A stretch of DNA of 64,000 bases from Vibrio nereis NBRC 15637 (GCF_001591105.1 NZ_BCUD01000001.1:1-64000); one strand, 5' to 3'; numbered from the stretch's first letter, positions 12,238 to 22,022 are shown. The notes: generated by a model from the sequence alone, not told the origin. Program-made: numbers and translations.

Positions 12238-12711
12238 ATGACTCCAGCAATCAATCTCGCTAAGAAGAAAAAGATCGCTCATACCATTCATCAATATGCT
12301 CATGACCCTAGAGCGGACAGCTACGGTTTGGAAGCGGCAGAAGTATTGGGGCAAGATCCATCTCAAGTATTTAAAACTTTGCTGTTTTGTTTAAATGGTG
12401 AGCCGAAAAGCTTAGCCGTTGCGGTGATCCCCGTAGACCAAAAGTTGAACCTGAAGTTGGCAGCAAAAGCCGCAAAAGCAAAGAAAGCCGATATGGCTGA
12501 TCCTGATATCGCGCAGAAAACGACAGGGTATGTGGTTGGGGGCATTAGCCCATTAGGCCAAAAGAAAGCACTGCCTACTTTTATTCATCAGAGCGCGTTA
12601 GACAAAGAAACTATCTGCGTCAGTGCGGGTAAACGAGGATTAGAAATCGAGCTGGCGGCGCAAGATTTAGCGACACTGACACGCGGGCAATTTGCTGAGT
12701 TGTGTCTGTAA
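12238..12711 (+). CDS. ybaK: Cys-tRNA(Pro) deacylase YbaK/EbsC
   Basis: Trans-editing enzyme that clears cysteine mischarged on tRNA-Pro. The product is 157 residues. Family sequences include the early H(x)Y segment THIQYAHDP-like (HTIHQYAHDP), QVFKTLL, KLNLKLAAKAAKAKKADMAD, GYVVGGISPLGQKK and SAGKRGLEIEL. It is flanked by terminators and probably transcribed alone. Confidence 0.95.
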   Translation: MTPAINLAKKKKIAHTIHQYAHDPRADSYGLEAAEVLGQDPSQVFKTLLFCLNGEPKSLAVAVIPVDQKLNLKLAAKAAKAKKADMADPDIAQKTTGYVVGGISPLGQKKALPTFIHQSALDKETICVSAGKRGLEIELAAQDLATLTRGQFAELCL

Positions 12712-12730
12712 CTTAATGGCTATAAAAATT

Positions 12731-12762
12731 AAAAAGGCTGGCGAAGATTGCCAGCCTTTTTT
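12731..12762. terminator. Bidirectional terminator between ybaK and uraA
   Basis: AAAAAGGCTGGC and GCCAGCCTTTTTT around a short loop, between two convergent genes. Confidence 0.88.
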
Positions 12763-12780
12763 AGTCAACTTCTGGATGGA

Positions 12781-14028
12781 TTAACGAGTTTCATCTTCCA
12801 TCTGAGCGTTATCGACCACGTGGTTTTCGCCAAGGTCCTGAGGCAGAACCAAGTTAAGAATGATCGCGACGATACCACATAGGCTCACACCCTGTAGACT
12901 GAACTCACCGATACCAAAAGCCATACCACCAATACCGAATACCAAGGTAATCGCAACAATGACTAAGTTGCGGGATTTGTGTAGGTCAACGTTGTTTTTG
13001 ATCAGTGTATTGAGACCAACGGTGGCAATAGAACCAAACAGTAGGATCATGATACCGCCCATTACAGGCATTGGAATTGTCTGTAAGCTAGCGCCCAATT
13101 TACCAACGAGTGCCAGTAAGATTGCCGTTACGGCTGCCCACGTCATGATCACTGGGTTGAATGCTTTGGTTAGCATTACTGCGCCAGTTACTTCTGAGTA
13201 AGTAGTGTTTGGTGGCGCACCCACCATAGAAGCGGCGATTGTTGCGATGCCGTCACCTGTTACCGTGCGGTGTAGGCCTGGTTTTTTCAGGTAGTTCTTT
13301 CCAGTGACGTTAGAGATAGCCAGCATATCACCCACGTGCTCAACCGCTGGAGCAATGGCGACTGGAATCATAAACAAAACGGCATTGATGTTGAATTCAG
13401 GGAGTGTGAAGTTAGGCAGAGCGAACCACGCAGCTTCTTCTACTGGTGTAAAGTCGACGATGCCGTAGCCTAGGCTTAAAGAATAACCGACCACGATGCC
13501 GCCAAGGATAGGGGTCAGCTTTAAGAACCCTTTCGCGAACACACTCAGTACGATTGTTGTTACTAATGATGCACAAGAGATAATCATTGATGCATCGGCA
13601 TCCACTAGTTGAGTGCCGTCTCCCCCTTTACCTAAAGCCATGTTAACGGCAACAGGTGCTAAGCCTAGGCCGATAACCATGATGACAGGGCCGACAACAA
13701 CAGGCGGCAATAATTTATGAATCACTTCAACACCGCGCGCCTTGATCAATGCGCCCATTGCAACATACACACAGCCAGCAGCCATTAGGCCACCCATAGT
13801 TGCAGGGATACCCCAAGTTTGAACACCATAAAGAATAGGAGCGATAAAAGCGAAAGAGGAAGCAAGGAAGATAGGAACAGAACGACGAGTAACAACTTGG
13901 AAAAGGAGAGTGCCGACACCAGCACCAAAGAGAGCGACGCTTGGGTCTAGTCCGGTCAGAAGCGGTACCAGAACGAGTGCCCCAAATGCAACGAACAACA
14001 TTTGAGCACCTTGAATGGCATTTTTCAT
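12781..14028 (-). CDS. uraA: Uracil permease (NCS2 family)
   Basis: Proton-linked uracil importer of the inner membrane. The 415-residue, very hydrophobic product has NCS2 signatures: the SFAFIAPI segment, [18 protein letters not shown], the substrate-site [12 protein letters not shown] and the [14 protein letters not shown] motif. The ATG at 14028 is preceded by AAGGA. Upstream lie a PurR-like box and a hairpin in the leader. In E. coli uraA is followed by hda; here the neighbour is a divergent DUF2066 gene. Confidence 0.96.
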   Translation of the reverse strand: MKNAIQGAQMLFVAFGALVLVPLLTGLDPSVALFGAGVGTLLFQVVTRRSVPIFLASSFAFIAPILYGVQTWGIPATMGGLMAAGCVYVAMGALIKARGVEVIHKLLPPVVVGPVIMVIGLGLAPVAVNMALGKGGDGTQLVDADASMIISCASLVTTIVLSVFAKGFLKLTPILGGIVVGYSLSLGYGIVDFTPVEEAAWFALPNFTLPEFNINAVLFMIPVAIAPAVEHVGDMLAISNVTGKNYLKKPGLHRTVTGDGIATIAASMVGAPPNTTYSEVTGAVMLTKAFNPVIMTWAAVTAILLALVGKLGASLQTIPMPVMGGIMILLFGSIATVGLNTLIKNNVDLHKSRNLVIVAITLVFGIGGMAFGIGEFSLQGVSLCGIVAIILNLVLPQDLGENHVVDNAQMEDETR

Positions 14029-14054
14029 GTTTTTATTCCTTTAGCTGGCGAAAA

Positions 14055-14078
14055 GGGTGAATTTCAAGTTTTTCACCC
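14055..14078 (-). promoter_or_regulatory. Hairpin in the uraA leader
   Basis: GGGTGAA and TTCACCC pair around a ten-base loop. On the minus strand the stem is followed by TTTT, then the uraA ribosome-binding site. This is the shape of a weak attenuator. Function is inferred. Confidence 0.4.
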
Positions 14079-14113
14079 ATGAATAAAATAAAATTCGCGG
14101 GATTTTATCACCA

Positions 14114-14129
14114 CGGCAATCGATTGCAA
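14114..14129. promoter_or_regulatory. PurR-like operator upstream of uraA
   Basis: The palindrome GCAATCGATTGC matches the PurR core GCAAnCGnTTGC. It lies about 88 bases upstream of uraA and between uraA and the divergent DUF2066 gene. The outer bases match less well. Confidence 0.55.
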
Positions 14130-14291
14130 TCCGAACTGGATCAATATTTTCTTTTTTGTTGCGTTTCAGGTGTGCTCTGGTGTGATATTACGACATTTTT
14201 ATTTTTTACAAACCTGTCATTTAGTTGCCCACTTTTTGATAGTTGCTTATCATTTGTCACCAAAACATCAGATACCCATCCTAGGAACACT

Positions 14292-15533
14292 ATGCGCCAA
14301 CTTTTTTTATTCGCTTTAGTCTTCGCTGCACTGCCCGCGACTGCATTAACTTCTGTTGAGCTGTATGAAACGGAAATTGCATTGCAAGAATCCGCCAATG
14401 CGGATGAGCAAGCTCGCATTGAAGGAATGAAAAAAGTCATAATTAAAGCATCGGGTGTGCGCGAAGCCATCTCTCACCCTTTAATAAAGAAAGCATTTGA
14501 GCGCAGTGATGACTACCTAGCGCATTTTAGCTATGACCAGAAAAATGGCGTTAGAACACTCAAAATGGGATTTAGTGATGAACAGGTTCGCGCTTTATTG
14601 ACTCAAGCTGAACTTCCTTTTTGGCCAGAGGCGCGTACCTCTGTGTTGGTGTGGTTAGTTCAAGAAGCAGCAGAGCGTGAAATTGTCTGGGAACATTCTA
14701 ATTCAACAGTATTAAAGGCGATTCGAGAAGCGGCAGACAGGAGAGGATTACCCATTACCGTACCTGTCGGAGACTTTGCAGATGTTACAGGGGTATCGGT
14801 ATCTGACTTGTGGGGTGGGTTTGCGAAATCGGTTGGTCAAGCCAGTCAGCGTTACCCAGTTGACGCTGTTCTGATTGTGAAGGGGGAAGGCGACCAATTG
14901 CGTTGGACGCTTTATGATCAAAAGCCTTCTGAGATAGGCACAAGCCGTCAGGAAATCGTATCAGGTTCAAGCGTGGGGGCTGAATCTGCCAGCCATATGA
15001 TCAATGAAGTGAGTGATTACTTTGCAGGGAAAAATGCCGTGAAGGTCGCCAGTCGCTCGTCTTCGTCCGTTAAAGCTCGCTTTAGTGGGCTGAATAATCC
15101 AATTAGCTTGTTTATTATTGAAAATAAAATCCGACAGCTTAGTTCAGTGGCTTCAGTGGATGTATTGAATCTCCAGGGGACTCAAGTGATGTTGGATATT
15201 CATTTGCTATCGTCACAAAAAGAGTTTGAACAAGAATTGTTGCGTAATGTACCAGTTAGACGATTAATGACAGCAAGTGAGTTTAAGCCAGTGGTAGACG
15301 ATGTTGTTGCGGCAGTATCTGAGCCTGATCTCAACGCATCTAGCGCTGTCAGTACAGCAACTGAGGCAGAAAAGGCGCAGCCTGAAAGCACTCAATCACC
15401 GCAAGCGGTTCAATCAACAGAAACATTGTTGCAGTTTGAATGGCAAGAACCTGTAGCAGAAGAGCAACCAGCGGAAAAAACAGAAAATGCGGAACAATTA
15501 CTAGAGCAGGGTAAACAACCATCAGACGCATAG
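14292..15533 (+). CDS. DUF2066 domain-containing exported protein
   Basis: A 413-residue protein with a cleavable signal peptide (MRQLFLFALVFAALPATA). The body from about 20 to 330 matches DUF2066, a family without known function (VELYETEIAL, ASGVREAISHPLIKKAF, SDEQVRALLTQAELPFW). The last 80 residues are low-complexity, rich in E, A, Q and S. I chose the ATG at 14292 because it begins the signal peptide; the frame extends upstream through the uraA promoter region. It is divergent from uraA. Likely periplasmic; role unknown. Confidence 0.88.
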   Translation: MRQLFLFALVFAALPATALTSVELYETEIALQESANADEQARIEGMKKVIIKASGVREAISHPLIKKAFERSDDYLAHFSYDQKNGVRTLKMGFSDEQVRALLTQAELPFWPEARTSVLVWLVQEAAEREIVWEHSNSTVLKAIREAADRRGLPITVPVGDFADVTGVSVSDLWGGFAKSVGQASQRYPVDAVLIVKGEGDQLRWTLYDQKPSEIGTSRQEIVSGSSVGAESASHMINEVSDYFAGKNAVKVASRSSSSVKARFSGLNNPISLFIIENKIRQLSSVASVDVLNLQGTQVMLDIHLLSSQKEFEQELLRNVPVRRLMTASEFKPVVDDVVAAVSEPDLNASSAVSTATEAEKAQPESTQSPQAVQSTETLLQFEWQEPVAEEQPAEKTENAEQLLEQGKQPSDA

Positions 15534-15560
15534 CTTACTTAGCAATCCGATGATATCAAT

Positions 15561-15581
15561 AGGGCCTGAGAAACAGGCCCT
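15561..15581. terminator. Hairpin between convergent DUF2066 and DUF2069 genes
   Basis: GGGCCTG and CAGGCCC pair around AGAAA. There is no strong T run on either side, so termination is probable but not certain. Confidence 0.5.
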
Positions 15582-15588
15582 GAGTATA

Positions 15589-16023
15589 TTATTTAGACTC
15601 GAAACGATCTTTTTCTTCTTTCTCGACCTTAGATAGCCGCTTTAACTTCATTCCCAATTCTTTCCCTCTGGCACGCGCATAAAGAATATTGCCGAAGAAA
15701 GCCATTGTGGTAATGAGCAGTTCAACCACCGCTAACCAACGCTCGCCGCCGTCAATATAGAGTATGGTGAAGCCGTGCAAGAAATAGAGCATCAGGACAA
15801 AGTTAGCCCACGCGTGCGTATAAGGTTTGCCTGCCAGTATGCCAGGAAGGGGAAGGATTAACGGTACAGCCCAAGCGATGGCTAAAGTGATATTACTAAT
15901 ATGCGGATGGGGTGACAGTGAAAGTTGCCACAGCGCTATCCAAGTGAGTAATGCCAAATTACTAGACAAAGCAAGTAGGCGAAAAATCTTCGTTTGCGAC
16001 TGCATCTCTTGCATCTTGATCAT
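15589..16023 (-). CDS. DUF2069 membrane protein
   Basis: A 144-residue protein with four hydrophobic segments (LLALSSNLALLTWIALW, ITLAIAWAVPLILPLPGILAG, WANFVLMLYFLHGFTILY, LAVVELLITTMAFFGNILY) and a basic, charged C-terminus. It matches DUF2069, whose function is unknown. Its start overlaps the wrbA-type stop by four bases, so it is the last gene of bepA-arsC-wrbA-DUF2069. Confidence 0.85.
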   Translation of the reverse strand: MIKMQEMQSQTKIFRLLALSSNLALLTWIALWQLSLSPHPHISNITLAIAWAVPLILPLPGILAGKPYTHAWANFVLMLYFLHGFTILYIDGGERWLAVVELLITTMAFFGNILYARARGKELGMKLKRLSKVEKEEKDRFESK

Positions 16024-16586
16024 TCCTTTACTTTAAGCGCTGTTGTCGCCAGTCGCTTTCCAAGTTGTTGTGCAAGTTCGACTTCTTCTGCCGTTAAGCC
16101 TGAGTTTGATGAAGACACCGCACTTGCACCATAAGGTGTTCCACCGCTTGTGGTGGTATGCAGGGTTGGTTCCGAGTAGGGGATGCCTAAAATCATCATG
16201 CCATGGTGTAATAAGGGTAGCATCATGCTCTGTAGCGTGGTTTCTTGCCCCCCATGAAGCGTCGACGACGAGCTAAATACACAAGCCGGTTTGTCGATCA
16301 GTTCACCAGAAATCCAAATGGAAGTTGTTTGATCCCAAAAGTGTTTTAGTGGCGCCGCCATATTACCAAACCAAACTGGGCTGCCCATCGCCAACCCATC
16401 GCACTGTTTTAATTCCTGCAGTGTGATCACTGGGTCAGGGGAAGGTGCTGAACCGCTGATCTCTTCAACAGTGCGAAGTATCGCTTCACAATGAGGGATA
16501 GACTCTACCCCTCTTGCAATCTGTCTGGCAATCGAACGTGTGGAGCCGTGGCGACTGTAATACAGAACGATTATTTGGCAGCTCAT
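16020..16586 (-). CDS. wrbA: NAD(P)H:quinone oxidoreductase, WrbA type
   Basis: FMN-binding flavodoxin-fold enzyme giving two-electron quinone reduction. The product is 188 residues. The phosphate-binding loop is YYSRHGSTRSIA, and the flavin contacts are GSPVWFGNMAAPLKHFWDQT and SSTLHGGQETTLQSM. The ATG at 16586 overlaps the arsC-like stop as ATGA, and its own stop overlaps the DUF2069 start. Family is firm; true orthology to E. coli WrbA is less so. Confidence 0.9.
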   Translation of the reverse strand: MSCQIIVLYYSRHGSTRSIARQIARGVESIPHCEAILRTVEEISGSAPSPDPVITLQELKQCDGLAMGSPVWFGNMAAPLKHFWDQTTSIWISGELIDKPACVFSSSSTLHGGQETTLQSMMLPLLHHGMMILGIPYSEPTLHTTTSGGTPYGASAVSSSNSGLTAEEVELAQQLGKRLATTALKVKE

Positions 16587-16927
16587 AAGATCTCTAAAAC
16601 TTGCTCCGGCGGGCGGCCATGACGTGCCTTACCATTATTGACGACCACGGGGCGCTCCATCAATTTCGGATGCTCTGCCATAGCGGCAAACAGCTCTTCG
16701 TCAGAAGCATTAGCTAAGTTGAGCTCTTTATAAATGTCTTCTTTAGTACGCATCATTTTTCGTACTTCAGAAAGCTCAAGCTGCGCGTAGAGCGCTTTCA
16801 GCTCTTCAACATTGAGAGGAGTATCAAGGTATTTGATGATCTCAGGTTGAATGCTGTTTTCTTCAAGTAGCGCAAGGGTTTGTCGGCTTTTTGAACAGCG
16901 TGGGTTGTGATAAATCACGACAGACAT
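16583..16927 (-). CDS. ArsC-family glutaredoxin-dependent reductase (YfgD-like)
   Basis: A 114-residue thioredoxin-fold protein with the ArsC motif YHNPRCSKSRQ (catalytic Cys about residue 11) and the C-terminal ERPVVVNNGKARHGRPPEQVLEIL, containing the expected arginines. E. coli has the same gene (yfgD) next to bepA. No arsenic genes are near, so a general redox role is as likely as arsenate reduction. It overlaps the next gene by four bases. Confidence 0.92.
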   Translation of the reverse strand: MSVVIYHNPRCSKSRQTLALLEENSIQPEIIKYLDTPLNVEELKALYAQLELSEVRKMMRTKEDIYKELNLANASDEELFAAMAEHPKLMERPVVVNNGKARHGRPPEQVLEIL

Positions 16928-16944
16928 AAACGTAACTCCTGTTG

Positions 16945-18396
16945 TTATTGTAAGGCTAAGAAGCGTTCTCTTTCGACCATCAACTGGTCGATTCGAGCAT
17001 CGTATCTTGCTTGTTGTAAACTGCCTAACTCAGCCAGCTGACTGGCTTGAGTGTAGTACTGAATGGCTTTATTCCAATTCGCTTTGAGTGCCAGAATTTC
17101 TGCGCGCGCTGCAAGATCTTCACTGCTGTGCCCAGCGCGAATATTGGCTTCTGACAATAAATGCCAGCCGTTCATATCCGTTGGGTGATCATGCGTGTAT
17201 CGCTGCAATACGCGAATGGCATCTTCATACTTGTCTAGCTTAATGAGTGCGTTGGCATAATTAATGGTCACGACCGCATTATTCGGAGAGGCTTTCAGAG
17301 CTTTAACCAGCATGGCTTCGGCTTTAGCTGGCTGATTTTGATGAATGTATACATCGGTTAAAGCATCAATATAGAAAGTGTTATTCGGGTCATTTTTTAT
17401 CAGCGAATGGAGGATACGACTTGCTTGGTCTAATTCTTTGTTGTCTAGGTGAACCAATGCTCGACCATACTGGAAAGCGGGTTGTATTTGGGCTGATGTT
17501 TTCTTCTCTGCACGGTCAAACCAGTCCTGCGCCGCTTTGGCACTCACGCCAGCGTAACGAGCAATCACACGCGCACGAGCAAGGTGGAAATCCAAAGACG
17601 AGGAGATACGTGTTTTAGGGTAAGCTTGAGCTCGAGAGCGACTGTCTGTAATACGGTCTTCAGGCAGAGGGTGTGTTAATAGCATTGGTGGTGGTTTGCT
17701 CGCATAGCGATACTCATCGGCCAATCGACCAAAAAAGCGTGGCATGGCTTGAGCTTCAAACCCGGCCTTCACCAAAGTTGAGATCCCGAAGTGGTCGGCT
17801 TCTTTTTCATTGCTACGCGTATAGTTTATTCGGCCTTGCATGCTGCCAGCGGTTGTTGCCGTGATCGCTGCCATACCCGCTTGAGGCGAGGCAATAGCAA
17901 GGAGCAAGGAGCCCGCCAAAGCGGCAATGGTCGCTGGTGTGCGCTTAGCTTGCTCTTCCATACTGCGCGCTAAGTGACGCTGGGTAACGTGTGCAATCTC
18001 GTGTGCGACAACAGAGGCCAGTTCACTTTCACTCTGCGCATGCAGAAATAAGCCAGAATGCAACGCAACATACCCGCCAAAAAAAGCGAACGCGTTAATA
18101 TTCTTGTCACGAATCATAAAAAAAGTGAACGGAGTTTTGACATCATCCGCACTGGCGACCAACTTGTGGCCTAAATTACTAATGTATTCGCTTAATACTG
18201 GGTCATTAACAATCGGTTTGCTACTGCGAAGCATACGCATATAGGCATCACCATACTGTAGCTCCTGCGCGATAGATAAAGTGCTACTTGCGGTTGTTCC
18301 TATATCTGGCAATTCGAGACTGTTTGCCATCGAAGGTGGTGTGCTAAGCGCAGTGGCAACGCAAAGACACAGCAATGAACGCGTACGTTTAAACAT
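16945..18396 (-). CDS. bepA: Periplasmic beta-barrel assembly-enhancing protease BepA
   Basis: M48-family zinc metalloprotease that helps or degrades stalled outer-membrane proteins such as LptD. The product is 483 residues: signal peptide (MFKRTRSLLCLCVATALS), the zinc motif HEIAHVTQRH with the third ligand in NEKEADHFG, and a TPR domain in the last 200 residues (QNQPAKAEAMLVKALKASP). The ATG at 18396 gives a proper signal peptide; an open upstream extension to 18474 would bury it. It heads bepA-arsC-wrbA-DUF2069. Confidence 0.95.
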   Translation of the reverse strand: MFKRTRSLLCLCVATALSTPPSMANSLELPDIGTTASSTLSIAQELQYGDAYMRMLRSSKPIVNDPVLSEYISNLGHKLVASADDVKTPFTFFMIRDKNINAFAFFGGYVALHSGLFLHAQSESELASVVAHEIAHVTQRHLARSMEEQAKRTPATIAALAGSLLLAIASPQAGMAAITATTAGSMQGRINYTRSNEKEADHFGISTLVKAGFEAQAMPRFFGRLADEYRYASKPPPMLLTHPLPEDRITDSRSRAQAYPKTRISSSLDFHLARARVIARYAGVSAKAAQDWFDRAEKKTSAQIQPAFQYGRALVHLDNKELDQASRILHSLIKNDPNNTFYIDALTDVYIHQNQPAKAEAMLVKALKASPNNAVVTINYANALIKLDKYEDAIRVLQRYTHDHPTDMNGWHLLSEANIRAGHSSEDLAARAEILALKANWNKAIQYYTQASQLAELGSLQQARYDARIDQLMVERERFLALQ

Positions 18397-18637
18397 AAAT
18401 TGTAGATGAGACTCCGTTTGATATATTTGCCTGTACCGTAAGACTCTGGTGAGGCAGAGATACCTTTTTGACACTGAACCGGGAGGATGGTTTCCTCAAC
18501 GATGATTTACCCGAGTTATCATTCCACTTGGATTCGTCAAAGGTGAGTTAAAGTTTGTTTGGTCAGCTTTCTATTTCCACTGACTCGTGTAAAAAAACAC
18601 TATACAATAGCCAACATGATAAGCATCGAGCGAAATA

Positions 18638-18865
18638 ATGGAACCTAATATTTTGGATTTACGCCAAGAGAGATGTCCATTGGCGCTGTTACTTGCTAAA
18701 CGTCACACTAATGGGTTGAAAGTTGGTGAACAATGCGACATTTTGGTTTGCGACGCCAGCTCTATGGGTGATATAAAAAAATATCTTCAAAAGCAAATGG
18801 TTAAATTTACTTGTGAAGAGCTGGAAGGCTACTTTTGTATGCATGTAACGAAGGAATTTTGTTGA
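18638..18865 (+). CDS. TusA-family sulfurtransferase-like protein with altered CPxP motif
   Basis: A 75-residue protein with the TusA fold pattern: an N-terminal LDLRQERCPLAL segment and a C-terminal strand-helix. The family motif is CPxP, with the Cys accepting persulfide. Here the sequence is C-P-L-A, so the Cys remains but the second Pro is gone. It ends with a second Cys pair (YFCMHVTKEFC). It abuts the perM-like gene with no gap. A similar small gene precedes perM in Vibrio by my recollection. Confidence 0.82.
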   Translation: MEPNILDLRQERCPLALLLAKRHTNGLKVGEQCDILVCDASSMGDIKKYLQKQMVKFTCEELEGYFCMHVTKEFC

Positions 18866-19948
18866 ATGTTTGAAATGGTGAGTCGTTGGTATAAACGACG
18901 TTTCTCGGATCCTCACGCGGTTAGTCTTGTTACGATCCTTCTATTTGGTTTTATTACCATTTACTTCTTTGGCAACCTCATTGCCCCACTACTCGTTGCG
19001 ATTGTTCTTGCGTATCTTCTTGAGTGGCCGGTAGTACAGCTTTCTCGCATTGGTATTCCGCGTACATTCGCGGTGATATTCGTCATTCTTGGCTTTACCA
19101 GCCTGATGCTGGTGGCGTTGTTTGGCTTAGTTCCGACAATATGGAATCAGGTGGGAAATCTGATCAACGATATTCCAACCATGTATGGCGGACTGCAAAA
19201 AGTCATTGCTGAATTACCAAAACGTTACCCTGAACTTGAAAATTTGCAGATTGTTGAGTCCATCGCCACGAATGCGAAGAACCAAGCATTAAGTATGGGG
19301 GAATCTGTTCTTAAAAGCTCTTTGGCGTCTCTGGTGAGTTTGGCAACCTTGGCGGTTTACCTGATCTTAGTGCCGTTATTGGTGTTCTTCTTACTCAAAG
19401 ACAAACAAGAAATGATTCGGATGGCGAGTGGTATTTTACCGCGAAACCGTCGCCTGGCGAATAAAGTATGGCACGAGATGAATGAACAAATCTCTAACTA
19501 TATTCGTGGCAAGGTGATGGAGATCTTGATTGTCGGTGGGGTGAGTTATATTACCTTTGCCATTCTCGACCTCAGGTATTCTGTTTTGCTGGCTGTATCT
19601 GTGGGTTTGTCTGTTTTGATCCCATACATCGGTGCGGCTGCGGTTACAGTGCCAGTGGCTATGGTGGGTTTGTTCCAGTGGGGGCTGAGCCCAGATTTTT
19701 ACTGGCTGTTATTGGCTTATGGCATTATTCAGGCATTGGATGGTAACGTGCTTGTCCCTGTTTTATTCTCTGAAGCCGTGAATCTGCACCCAGTGGCGAT
19801 CATCATTGCTGTTCTCGTTTTCGGTGGCTTATGGGGATTCTGGGGCGTCTTTTTCGCCATCCCTCTTGCGACTTTAGTCAAAGCTGTGTGGCATGCTTTG
19901 CCAAGCCATGATGAAGACGATGGAAGCAAAGAAGAACCCGAAACTTAA
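18866..19948 (+). CDS. perM: AI-2E/PerM family transporter
   Basis: A 360-residue membrane protein of the AI-2E family (E. coli PerM group). It has hydrophobic segments at about 20-60, 65-95, 155-180, 215-265 and 275-340, including the conserved LIPYIGAAAVTVPVA and the C-terminal NLHPVAIIIAVLVFGGLWGFWGVFFAIPLATL. Substrate unknown; members include proton antiporters and the proposed AI-2 exporter. Position next to bepA matches E. coli. Confidence 0.92.
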   Translation: MFEMVSRWYKRRFSDPHAVSLVTILLFGFITIYFFGNLIAPLLVAIVLAYLLEWPVVQLSRIGIPRTFAVIFVILGFTSLMLVALFGLVPTIWNQVGNLINDIPTMYGGLQKVIAELPKRYPELENLQIVESIATNAKNQALSMGESVLKSSLASLVSLATLAVYLILVPLLVFFLLKDKQEMIRMASGILPRNRRLANKVWHEMNEQISNYIRGKVMEILIVGGVSYITFAILDLRYSVLLAVSVGLSVLIPYIGAAAVTVPVAMVGLFQWGLSPDFYWLLLAYGIIQALDGNVLVPVLFSEAVNLHPVAIIIAVLVFGGLWGFWGVFFAIPLATLVKAVWHALPSHDEDDGSKEEPET

Positions 19949-19975
19949 TAGCTAATCTCTCAATAGTTGCGGTAT

Positions 19976-20010
19976 AAAAAGCTCCATACATCACGTCTGG
20001 AGCTTTTTTT
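19976..20010 (+). terminator. Terminator of the tusA-perM unit
   Basis: AAAAAGCTCCA and TGGAGCTTTTTTT pair around a loop, 27 bases past the stop. Confidence 0.88.
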
Positions 20011-20076
20011 ATATCGTTCACTGTAACGTTGCCTTAAAATAATTTACATCTAAGTAAGAAAATGTAAACTTTTTGC

Positions 20077-20103
20077 TTAAGAAAACGTTAGTCAGGGCGA
20101 TAA
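20077..20103 (+). promoter_or_regulatory. Sigma-28 (FliA) type promoter of the chemoreceptor gene
   Basis: TTAA, 15 bases, then GGCGATAA. The -10 matches 7 of 8 bases of the flagellar consensus GCCGATAA and the -35 3 of 4 of TAAA. It lies about 50 bases upstream of the ATG. Confidence 0.55.
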
Positions 20104-20150
20104 CATAACCAAATAATAAAATATATAAGACTAACTATTGAGGGACTGAA

Positions 20151-22022
20151 ATGAAGTTTAGTCAAAAGATTGTTGCAGCTGCATCTGGACTGCTTTTAGT
20201 AACCGTGGTGTTACTTTCTATTCAACAACTGAGTACTGTCAAAGAGGAAGTCGAAGCACTCGTCGATACCAGCCTGACTGAAATGGTCAAGGGTGTGAAG
20301 AATACCGTCGAGTCTGAGATGGCCAGCAAAAAAGCACTCGCGAAGTCATCCACAGAGGTGATTGAGCTTGATCCACAAAATCGCCAAACGGTGAAAGAAA
20401 TCCTAGAAAAACCGACGCTAAAAAACAGTTTCTTAGCCGTAGGTTTTGGTTATGAAGCGGACGGTTTTGTTATCGAAAACGATGATGGATGGGACGCTGG
20501 GCCTGATTACGATCCACGCGTTCGTCCTTGGTTCATTGATGCGAAATCACAAGGTCAGTTAGTCGTTACTGACCCATATGTTGACGCGTCATCTAAGAAA
20601 GTCATCATTTCAATTGGTACACCAGTCAAAGAAAATGGCCGTTTTATCGCGGGTATGTTCTACGATGTAGAGTTAGGTGGGTTAGCGGACTTGGTTAACA
20701 GCGTGAACCTGCTTGATGCTGGTTACATGTTCATTGTTACCGGCAATGGTACAACTATTGCTCACCCTGATTCTGCTAATAACGGCGAAAACATTTCTTC
20801 GTACCTACCTCAAGCCACAGTGAAAGCGGGTAATCAGCGCTTTGAGAGCGATGGAAAGAACTACCGAGTCCACTTCACTAAAGTACCATCAGAAAACTGG
20901 TACATTGGTGCAGTAGTGGACGAAGATATTGCTTTTGCTGCGATCGATGATATGCGCAACAGCTCTATCATTTATGTTTTGATCGGCTTGGTTCTAAGTG
21001 TGGCGATCCTTACTTTCCTAATTAAATTCCTAATGCGCCCGCTAGGCGTGCTGAATGACGCTATTCAAGACGTTGCTTCGGGGCAGGGGGATTTAACTAA
21101 ACGCTTAAGCACGGATACAGACAAAGAGTTTATCCAACTGGCCGAAGGATTTAACCGCTTTACCGAAACGCTGCAAAAACAGATTCAGCAATCTAAAGCG
21201 ATCGGCAATGAAATCTTGCGTGGTACGGAATTAACGGTTCAAAGCTCAAACGAGTCGTCAGAGGCGATGAGCAGCCAGCTACAAGAACTTGAGCAACTTG
21301 CGACTGCCATGAACGAGATGGCAGCAACGGCGACGGAAGTGGCAAACAACGCACAAGGTGCGGCAGGGGCTGCTCGTCAAGCTGATGACGCGACGCAAGA
21401 AGGCTCATCCGTGGTCAGAGAAACTGCTGTCTCAATTGATACGCTGTCAGCTCGTATTGACCAAGCTGTTGAAGAGGTTCAAGGGCTAGAGTCTGCAACC
21501 GCTAATATCGAAACCATTTTGAAAGTGATCAACGATATCGCGGATCAGACGAACTTACTGGCATTGAATGCAGCCATTGAAGCCGCTCGTGCTGGTGAGT
21601 CTGGTCGTGGCTTTGCAGTCGTTGCGGATGAGGTGCGAACGTTGGCGCAACGTACTCAAGAGTCAACAACCGAAATTCGCAGTATGATTGAACAGCTTCA
21701 AGCGGGTGCGAGTGCAGTTTCTGCCGCGATGAATGAGAGTAAACATACGGCGGTTGACGCGGTTGATCGAGCTCAGGCGGCGGACAATGCTTTGCAAAGT
21801 ATTCGAGACGCGATTCAAAGCATCAATGATATGAATCTGCAAATCGCATCAGCGGCAGAAGAGCAAAGCCTAGTTGCGGAAGAAATTAATGCGAACACCA
21901 TTAAAATCAAAGAACTCTCGACTCAGGTTTCCGATGCTCAGAAGAATGCCAATATTGCGATGCAAGCTCAGAGCGAAAATGTGCGAGAGCAAGACGAAAT
22001 CCTAAATAAATTTACGGTGTAA
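20151..22022 (+). CDS. Methyl-accepting chemotaxis protein with dCache ligand domain
   Basis: A 623-residue transmembrane chemoreceptor. TM1 is at about 7-27 and TM2 at about 273-296, with a double-Cache sensor domain between. The sensor contains [12 protein letters not shown] and [11 protein letters not shown], then FYDVEL, close to the residues that bind amino-acid ligands in dCache_1AA receptors, so an amino acid ligand is likely. HAMP follows TM2. The signalling tip reads [20 protein letters not shown], and there is a long coiled coil with Q/E methylation sites. The start has a GAGGGA site. Transcribed alone, apparently as part of the motility regulon. Confidence 0.95.
   Translation: MKFSQKIVAAASGLLLVTVVLLSIQQLSTVKEEVEALVDTSLTEMVKGVKNTVESEMASKKALAKSSTEVIELDPQNRQTVKEILEKPTLKNSFLAVGFGYEADGFVIENDDGWDAGPDYDPRVRPWFIDAKSQGQLVVTDPYVDASSKKVIISIGTPVKENGRFIAGMFYDVELGGLADLVNSVNLLDAGYMFIVTGNGTTIAHPDSANNGENISSYLPQATVKAGNQRFESDGKNYRVHFTKVPSENWYIGAVVDEDIAFAAIDDMRNSSIIYVLIGLVLSVAILTFLIKFLMRPLGVLNDAIQDVASGQGDLTKRLSTDTDKEFIQLAEGFNRFTETLQKQIQQSKAIGNEILRGTELTVQSSNESSEAMSSQLQELEQLATAMNEMAATATEVANNAQGAAGAARQADDATQEGSSVVRETAVSIDTLSARIDQAVEEVQGLESATANIETILKVINDIADQTNLLALNAAIEAARAGESGRGFAVVADEVRTLAQRTQESTTEIRSMIEQLQAGASAVSAAMNESKHTAVDAVDRAQAADNALQSIRDAIQSINDMNLQIASAAEEQSLVAEEINANTIKIKELSTQVSDAQKNANIAMQAQSENVREQDEILNKFTV

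Noticed and set aside
14079..14291. N-terminal extension of the DUF2066 protein
   Set aside because: It would bury a clear signal peptide and run through the uraA promoter and PurR-like site.
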